A stretch of DNA of 64,000 nt from Eucalyptus grandis. Lineage: Eukaryota > Streptophyta > Magnoliopsida > Myrtales > Myrtaceae. How positions within the stretch are numbered: position 1 is the first letter of the stretch; each line of letters starts with the position of its first letter. Shown in pieces: positions 56,674-64,000 of the stretch. The notes under the pieces were generated by a model that worked only from the letters and a program-made list of their open reading frames with translations, ran no database searches and had not been told where the DNA came from. Location: NCBI RefSeq assembly GCF_016545825.1, contig NC_052616.1, positions 57,247,278 to 57,311,277 of the forward strand, in the 5' to 3' direction. Made by a program: the position numbers and the translations under genes.

Positions 56674-57078
56674 TATTGGAATTCTTGTCGGCGGAAGACG
56701 ACTTACCTTTATCTGATGCGCAAACAACAATTAACCCCGAAATGAACATTGAATTGCGGATGAATCATGAACAAAAATACTTCACGTTGGTTTGAATGCA
56801 ATCACGAGGAAAGCATTTGATTTCCACAGCGTAAATGCCAATTGTTCTTGTAAAGGAGAAATTGAACGCCTTCTTTCTCTTTGATGGAAAGGGGAGAGAA
56901 AAAAAAACTATTTCTTTCTGAGCGTACATTCTGCCAACCATGCCAATGATTGTCTTCAGGAGTCTTTTATATGACTCCATCACATCCTTTCAAATAGTAT
57001 ATTTCCATCGTAGCATATCAAGATGAAACGGTGCATTCTTATCGCACCCCATCATGGACGTATTAATAAAATACTACA
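56674..57078 (-). repeat. 3' LTR of copia element 2
   Basis: 405 bp. On the minus strand starts TGTAGTATTTTATT and ends TTCCAATA (terminal CA decayed). Matches 63623-64000. Confidence 0.9.
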
Positions 57079-57095
57079 TCTCCCACTCGGACATG
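57079..57095 (-). promoter_or_regulatory. Polypurine tract of copia element 2
   Basis: Minus strand ATGTCCGAGTGGGAGA immediately before the 3' LTR. Confidence 0.8.
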
Positions 57096-58231
57096 ATGGG
57101 CTTGATAGCTCTCTATCAAGAATATAAGGCATTTAACATCCATCAACTTTACAAAGCAATTCATACTGGCAAGTAAGTCGTGCGACCAGTAAGTATACCT
57201 GCACTTGGGAGCTCAAATTATGCACCTGTTAGGAATGACATAATAGCTACAATCCCAAAAAGAAATAAACAGTCGATGTCTCATAGTGCCCCAGACATAT
57301 TTTGTTACATCAATTCAAGTATACCTATCCCTTAAAGGCTATACTTGACTATTCTCAAAACGCCATATATTTACAATTATATCACAACCACATAAGGTGA
57401 TATAATTGATCGACCAATAAATACATGTGATAGATGCAAAACAATAAGTCTTCCTTCGCACTCATGTATCTCTCCATTTTAGAACAACTGTTTTCCTAGA
57501 CACGTCCTCATAAAGCCATATCTATGCATGACCGCCGGTACCATACTAAAATAGCAACATTGATATTTCACTTCGAGAACATAGTTAGAAGTAACATAGG
57601 GCACAAAATGAGGTAAATTATAAATTACTTCAAGAGCTCACACGATGAGTAAATAGGGATAATTTTACTCACATTCCCTTGTCGATTGAATAATGCACAT
57701 GTAGTATGAATTACATGCTATAGTAGATTTCTCTTTCTATAAGAGCATATGTCATTTATTAAATATATCCATTATACGGATCTTAGCCTAAACATAGTCA
57801 CATGCTTCTCACATACTCATGTTTAGCTTGAGTGCTATATCAGCTCGCTTTCTATAGCGCCCAATTAAGTACTTGCATCCGGCATCTTTCAAGCATACAT
57901 TATTGTGGGATTATCATGTTCGGTCTTATTATAAACAAATATCAAAGTGACATCTTATTTTATGTACTAAACTTGCTTTTCAGCATTCATTTGTACATAA
58001 CGTCTTATCTCAACATGCTAACTATAGCACTTGAGGTGATTGCTCGTGTGAGTAAGCTAATCATTGTCCGTTGACATACTTTTCAATAATATATATGTGT
58101 ATGTGCTAGTCTCATAATGTATTTGTACTTATTGATAACATCAAGTCATTAATAAAAACAAAAAACAAAAAAACAAGTACAATACATATGTCCACAAATA
58201 CATAACCAGTGATCCTCTACAGTAACACATA

Positions 58232-58690
58232 TCACATTCTATGCAATCCTAGTGATATCCTATGTGTCAAGAATATGTCTCTAGAAATAGCCTTCGTAAG
58301 TGGATCAGCAACCATTCTATTGGTTGAAATGTATTGTAGGATCACTTCTTTCTTCGCTATTATATCTCTTATGAAGTCATTCTTTATGTCAATGTGCTTC
58401 GTCCTTCCATGATACTTGGGATCCTTCACATAAGCAATGGCTGTTTGACTATTGCAATAAACTATCACCGGTCTTAGAACCTCAGTGACAGTGGCTAAAT
58501 TTTCCAAGAAATGTTTTAGTCATATTGCTTCTTGCACTGTGGTATAGCATGCAATAAATTCTACCTCCATCGTAGATAAGGCCATGCATGTCTGTTTCTT
58601 ACTATTCCAATAAATCGCACGTCCATTGAACAAGAAAGCATATTCATAAATCAATTTACGCTCATCTAGATCTCCACCCCCAATCAACAT
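58232..58690 (-). pseudogene. pol: copia 2 RNase H
   Basis: Minus strand: YSDVDWGGD, then STMEVEFIA and VIVYCNSQTAI; ends after GLHRM at 58232. The third motif has YCNSQ where D is usual (CDNQ), and a stop falls before LKHFLENL. Non-functional. Confidence 0.85.
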
Positions 58691-58739
58691 CTGAATAGCC
58701 TAATAGGCATAAATTATTCCCTTGGTAACAAAATCAATA

Positions 58740-59740
58740 GTCCATAGTGCCTTTCAAGTATCTCAGGATCCTCTTCACTGTTTTCTAGTGTACTTGACCG
58801 GGATTTGATTGATATCGACTTACCAATCCCACAGCATAATATATGTCAGGTCAAGTACACATTAAAGCATACATCAAACTTATGACCGCATTAGTATAAG
58901 GAATAGTTTCCATCACTTTAATTTCTTCTAGAGTTTTAATACACATCTCAGTACTTAGGCCTTCACCTTGCATGACAAGAATATCAATGGGATTACAATA
59001 TTGCATATTGAAATGCTCAAGAATCTTCATTATATAAGACTCTTGTGATAAAGTAATGAGTTTCCTTAATTGATCTCTTTCGATCTTAACTCTTAATGTA
59101 TAAGCAGCTTATCCCATGTCATTCATTTCAAAATTGGAGGACAACCATTCTTTTATGGTGATAACAAAAACTTTATCATTTCCAGCCAATATAATATTGT
59201 CAACATAAAGTAATAAAATCATAAATTTATCTTCAGACCACTTAACATATACACAGTGATCTTCTTCAATTATCGTGAAACCAAAAGTTGTTATAGCTCA
59301 ATGAAAACAAAGATACCACTGTCTAGATGATTTCTTAAGGCCATGTATTGAGCGATGAAGTTTGCAAACTTTATGTTCTTAACCTTTAGCTATGAAACCT
59401 ATTAGTTGTTTCATATAGATTTCCTTATCTAGTTTTCCATTGAGAAATGCCGTCTTAACATCCATTTGATGTAATTCAATGTCTAAATGTACAACGATGG
59501 TTAGGATAAAGCGTATTGAGGCAAACCTTACAACTGGTGAAAATGTTTCCTCATAGTCTATACCCTCTTGTTGAGTACCTTTCGCCACAAAATGAGTCTT
59601 ATACTTTTTAATGGATCCATCTGCCCTTCGCTTAATCTTAAATACCCATTTGTTTCTAATGGCCTTATGATTATGTGGTAAATCAACCGAGTCCCAAACA
59701 TAATTTGCCCTCATTGACTCCACTTCATCTTCCAAAACTT
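58740..59740 (-). pseudogene. pol: copia 2 reverse transcriptase
   Basis: Minus strand: MEDEVESMRANYVWD, QMDVKTAFLNGKL, then HGLKKSSRQWY and YVDN (about 59193-59204) where YVDD is expected. Stops follow GFIAKG and elsewhere. The catalytic second Asp is lost. Confidence 0.88.
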
Positions 59741-60349
59741 TTCTCCATTCTTCCTTATCAGATGATGAGAAAGCCTATTGAATAATTTTAGACTCAACAT
59801 CGTCTTTCTGAACAATCATAAATACTTCCCCTTCAATCTCAAAATAACAACCAGGAATACTTTTACGATTACTCCTACGCAATTGAATTTCTTTTGAATT
59901 CAATTCGTCAAGCGATGCAAATCTTCATTTCCCTCTACAACATTAATGGGTGTGTTATTAGGGTCTTCCATTTCATATAATTGGAAGTCCTTATCAATAT
60001 CACCTCTACTAGGGAAATCATTCTCCAAGAACGTGACATCTCGTGACTCCATTTCGATCACACTTCTATCAACTTGTTCATCTATGAACATGTACCCTTT
60101 AGAGTGTTCAGAATATCTTAGAAAGATACATTTCTTCCCTCTAGGACCTCAATTGCCATATTCTTTTGAAGAATCATAAACATAAACTGCACATTCCCAT
60201 GAACGTAAACTACTTAAGTTTGGTTTCCTACCAGTCCATAATTCATAAGGGGTGAAAGTGATCAATTTTAAAAGCACTCAATTAAGTACATAGGCAGCAG
60301 TCAATAACACATCTTCCTAGTAAGAGATAGGTAAACATGCTTGCGTCAT

Positions 60350-60870
60350 CATAGACCTAACAATTTACAATAGGGTTCTATTCCTTCTCTCAGCAACTTT
60401 ATTTTGTTGTGGAGTACCAAGAATAATCAATTGTCGTACAATTCCCTTTTCATCACAAAGAGCCTTGAATTGCTCCAATAAATACTCACGTCCACGATTG
60501 ATTCTCAATGCCTTTATTGTTTTGTTTAACTGATTTTCTACCATCGCTATATATCGTTTAAAGCAATCTAATGTTTCTGACTTATAGGAAATCAGAAAAA
60601 CATAACTGAAACGCATGAAGTCATTTATGAAAGTAATGAAATATGAGACTCCATACCTCGCCCTCACGTTCAAAAGACCATAAATGTCAGAATGTATGAA
60701 TTGCAATGAAAATTCAACGCTAGTCCCTTTACCGAATGGTTTTCTAGTTGTTTTTCCCGTTAGACAATGTTCACATACGGGTAAATCAACATTAGTGAGT
60801 GACCCTAAAAGGCATTCTCTAGCTAATCTTTACATTCTTTGCAACCCAACGTGACATAATCTAGTATGCC
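60350..60870 (-). pseudogene. pol: copia 2 integrase
   Basis: Minus strand: zinc-binding CEHCLTGK near 60770, core from FIHSDIYGLLNV; the second catalytic position reads INRGREYL where SDRGREY is usual, and the Glu region reads NKVAERRNRTLL. Broken at both ends by stops. Confidence 0.87.
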
Positions 60871-60979
60871 AAGTACTTGTATCATTCTTAACATTACTAG
60901 AAGATGTAATTAAAGAAAAAATAACCATCAACATTAATATTGTACTAATCATAATCAATGTCTAACACCATAAAACCAT

Positions 60980-61310
60980 TCAATACATGATCCTAACCAT
61001 AATAAACTGTTCCAAATAAATGTCAACACAATCACCATGGAAATTCAATACATAACCTAGGCTAAGAAGAACAACTACGGAGACCAAGTTTCGTCGAATA
61101 TCTGGAGCATAAAGGATGTCATGTAGGAATAAGCTTTGACCACCACGTAAAATTAATTTACATGTGCCGATATCATTCACTTCAATTCTTGAATTATTCC
61201 CAACATATATCCATCTTCTTCCAAGCTGTATTCGATGATACTCCACAAATGCTTCTCGGTCTCTAGTTACATGGTCTGTTGCTCCTGAGTTTACAATTCA
61301 TATTGGATGA
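60980..61310 (-). pseudogene. pol: copia 2 protease region
   Basis: Minus strand: VNSGATDH near 61270-61293 (DSGA expected), then GTCKLILRGGQSLFLHDILY and APDIRRNLVSV. The catalytic Asp is replaced by Asn. Confidence 0.85.
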
Positions 61311-62220
61311 GATTCAACAAGTATTACAATGTTAGAAACAAAAGCATTACTTAAAGTAATTGAGTAATAGGGTACCTCTTTCGGCCTAGTGCATTCACGA
61401 GCAAAGTGACCCATCTTGTCACAATTGTAGCACTCTATCTTGGCCTTGTTCTTCTTCCCACCATACTTCTTGCGTCAAAAGGTCTTAGCCATTTTAGGTG
61501 TCTAAGCAGTTTTCTTCCATTTATTGTTGAATTAATGATTCATTTTATGCTTGAAACTCGAAACTTTGCGCGAACTCAATTCAATAACATAAGCATGGAT
61601 AGAGGATCTCGCAGCCTCTAGGTGCTTATTTTCTAATTCCAAATGACGCGCTATATCATCAAAAGTGACAATATTCTCATGATGCGTCTTATTAATTTCC
61701 ATATGTTCTAATTGTCAAGAAGAGACCTTATAACAGCTTGAACTTGTTGTTTACTAGTAAGGGAGTGACCTACCTACTTTAGCTCATGAATCATGTTTGA
61801 CATCTCCCCGAAGATGCTACCTCATCGTTACATTTGGGCTCTTTGGTATGTGTCAAACTCGATGGTGAATCTTTTTAACTTAGTGACAAATGTACCCCCA
61901 AACTTAATTTTCAAGGCAATCCACATAGCGTGAGCTTTATCATAACTTTTAAACTCACACATGATATCATCTTACATACAGTTCAGCAACGTTATGTGAG
62001 CAATACTGTTTTTTATTTTCCAAGTTTGATAAGCTTCTAGATCTCTCCTATATTGAGCTAAAGTTCTATGCTCATGTTCATCTATGGTGTGATTGAGGGT
62101 TTTCAAAAGCTCTTGCTCTTCAATGATGTACTGAACCTTTCGATGCTAAATATCATAATTGTTACGGTTCAGCTTCTCACCTTATTGAGGTCAGCCACAA
62201 TGATCTTAGATGCGAAGTCA
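61311..62220 (-). pseudogene. gag: copia 2 gag
   Basis: Minus strand: the capsid part (YRRDLEAYQTWKIKN..., AHAMWIALK, LKRFTIEFD) is interrupted by stops. CCHC zinc knuckle CYNCDKMGHFAREC at about 61390-61434 is intact. Confidence 0.85.
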
Positions 62221-63610
62221 TAATCAATTGTTATAACACATTGACATAATAAACACAAAATCAATACTAGCACACTTTTCAAAACAAACTAAATTAATGA
62301 TAATTCAACAAAAGACACAGAAAGGAAAATTCACTATATTCTCAATCAGCTCCTATGTATGATTATTTTATTATCATTAATTAGTTTAATTTGCACAAAT
62401 TTTAAATTCTAGGTAAGAATTTCTTTGAATTCTACTAACCTACGAACTCCCACTAGGAAAAATAATGACATGACCCCATGTAATTTCTACATTTTTCCAC
62501 TAGCACAAAAGCATAGCATGATTTGAACCAATGTACAAAAAACAATCACGCTATGACTACAATCAAAACCACAATTCAACATGTAACGGAAAAAAAAAGG
62601 TATTTCCTACCATTGTTTGAATTTTCTTGGAACTAGAAAATTGCATGTATATTAAACTATATACATGCTACCATCAAACCAAACTCTTTAAAACATATAT
62701 GGCATCATTTTCATATGGGCTAGCTACTGTATTTCTTAAAACATATGAAAATACAGGCCAAAAGAGAATAAACAACGTATTTTAAACCCCCAAAAATCCG
62801 TGTACTTAGGGTTCCCTACACATTTTTATACACATATCAAATTCAAATAAATAAAATAATTATACCACAGTGTAGAGCACATTCATACGAACCAAACGCC
62901 ACCGACCACACTCCAATCGGAGCTCTCATGCACCCACATGCATCGCCTGAGTGTGCGGCGCGTGGCGCACGAGCCAGCAAGCTAGATGGCTCCTAGCCAA
63001 TTCGATCAGTCTAACTGGCCCAACCGGCGACTAGTCTGACTAGTTTGACCGCCCAATCGATTGATCAATCCGACCCATTGACTAGTCAACGGTCGAGTCG
63101 GGTCGGGTCTCTTGACGGATTGGGTCTCAGGTCGAGTCGCTAGCCGGCGACCAGCCGGCCAATTGTTGCCAGCAATGACGTCATCTAGCGATTACCGATC
63201 GTTGGATGACGTCAACAAGCGTCGTTTCACCGACGGGCGCATGACATCATGCGTTGGCTCTCCCAGTGCGTCTAGCGCGTGATGCCCATGCACAGCGGCT
63301 TTTGGCAGCGCATGTGGGCACGTCCGCGTCTTCAGGCGGCGCTCAACCCACCGTTAGACTCATCTCAACCAGTACTTTCATCCTGTATATTTGAAAATTA
63401 TTTTGGCCAAAAAAATATTTCAAAAAATGGCCAAAACCGTACGAATGTACACAATCCTAAACCCGTTCTTCATTTTGGTTCGTTTTCAACGATTTAGATT
63501 GCAATCCCAAGCAATAAACATCCAAACAGTGTAGATTTCATACTATTGATCTCGATATAAAATGGTAAACGAGAAAATTCGATAAAAACAATGCAAAATT
63601 CACGACCGAG

Positions 63611-63622
63611 CTCTAATACCAA
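63611..63622 (-). promoter_or_regulatory. Primer-binding site of copia element 2
   Basis: Complement TTGGTATTAGAGC next to the LTR end CCAACA; one base from the usual initiator Met-tRNA site. Confidence 0.82.
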
Positions 63623-64000
63623 TGTTGGAATTCAAGTCTGCGGAAGATGACTTACCTTTATTCAATGCACAAACAAAAATTAACCCTAGAATAAACGTTG
63701 AATTGCGGATAAATCACGAAAAAAAATACTTCACATTGGTTTGAATGTAATCACGAGGAAAACACCCGATTTCCATAGCGTAAATGCCAATTGTTCTTGT
63801 AAAGGAGAAATTGAATGCCTTCTTTCTTTTTTATGGAAAGGGGAGAGAAAGAAAAAACTATTTCATTCTAAGCGTACGTTCTGCCAACCGTACCAACGGT
63901 TGTCTTCAAGAGTCTTTTATATGACTCCATCACACCCTTTCAAATGGTGTCTTTTCATCGTAGCATATTAAGACGAAATGGTGCATTCTCATCGCACCCC
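63623..64000 (-). repeat. 5' LTR of copia element 2, truncated by the window
   Basis: Matches 56674-57052 with scattered differences; its outer end is beyond the window. Confidence 0.9.

Larger units (their letters stand above)
56674..64000 (-). mobile_element. Ty1/copia retrotransposon 2, runs off the window
   Basis: Minus strand. 3' LTR 56674-57078; polypurine tract just right of it; RNase H, reverse transcriptase, integrase, protease and gag follow rightward; primer-binding site at about 63611-63622; 5' LTR from 63623 past the window end. Coding is broken by many stops and catalytic changes. The 1.1 kb between RNase H and the 3' LTR and the 1.3 kb leader (62230-63610, GC-rich at 62880-63330) hold no gene that I can see. 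Confidence 0.93.

Noticed and set aside
1..64000. CRISPR array, operons, prokaryotic or plastid genes
   Set aside because: No regular short repeat-spacer pattern and no bacterial or organellar gene; tandem repeats found are plant-type.

Overview
The window is plant nuclear DNA: multi-exon genes with GT-AG introns and plant F-box/FBD proteins, in sequence dominated by nested plant-type LTR retrotransposons, Mutator-like inverted-repeat elements and tRNA-derived SINEs. The F-box style and element mix suggest a woody eudicot. Eucalyptus or another Myrtaceae is a guess; nothing here proves it.

Layout. 1-12 kb: an old Gypsy-like LTR is interrupted by a degenerate Ty1/copia element (904-10486, two 576-bp LTRs). 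That element was itself hit by a solo LTR (5-bp target duplication) and two foldback Mutator-like elements (9-10-bp duplications). 12.3-16.4 kb: a 3.2-kb Gypsy LTR with primer-binding site and a decayed gag. 16.4-21.1, 30.0-34.7 and 36.8-38.7 kb: three copies of a duplicated segment. Each carries an intact two-exon gene for a 101-residue secreted peptide with eight cysteines; the real frame is not the longest open frame. 21.1-29.7 kb and 46-55.6 kb: an F-box/FBD family with three intact three-exon genes (27122-28702, 46939-48604, 51243-52902) and at least five relics. 41-45.2 kb: a copia gag fragment and a degenerate repeat array. 56.7-64 kb: a second, minus-strand copia element, running off the window end, with all three checked catalytic Asp positions changed to Asn.

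Working together. The FBD proteins are likely SCF ubiquitin-ligase substrate adaptors, a rapidly turning-over family. The peptide genes look like secreted signalling or defence peptides; each has a TATA box and a 65-bp tandem repeat just upstream (3, 3 and 2 units). The rest is mobile DNA whose nesting gives a relative chronology. No RNA gene, CRISPR array or prokaryotic feature was seen.
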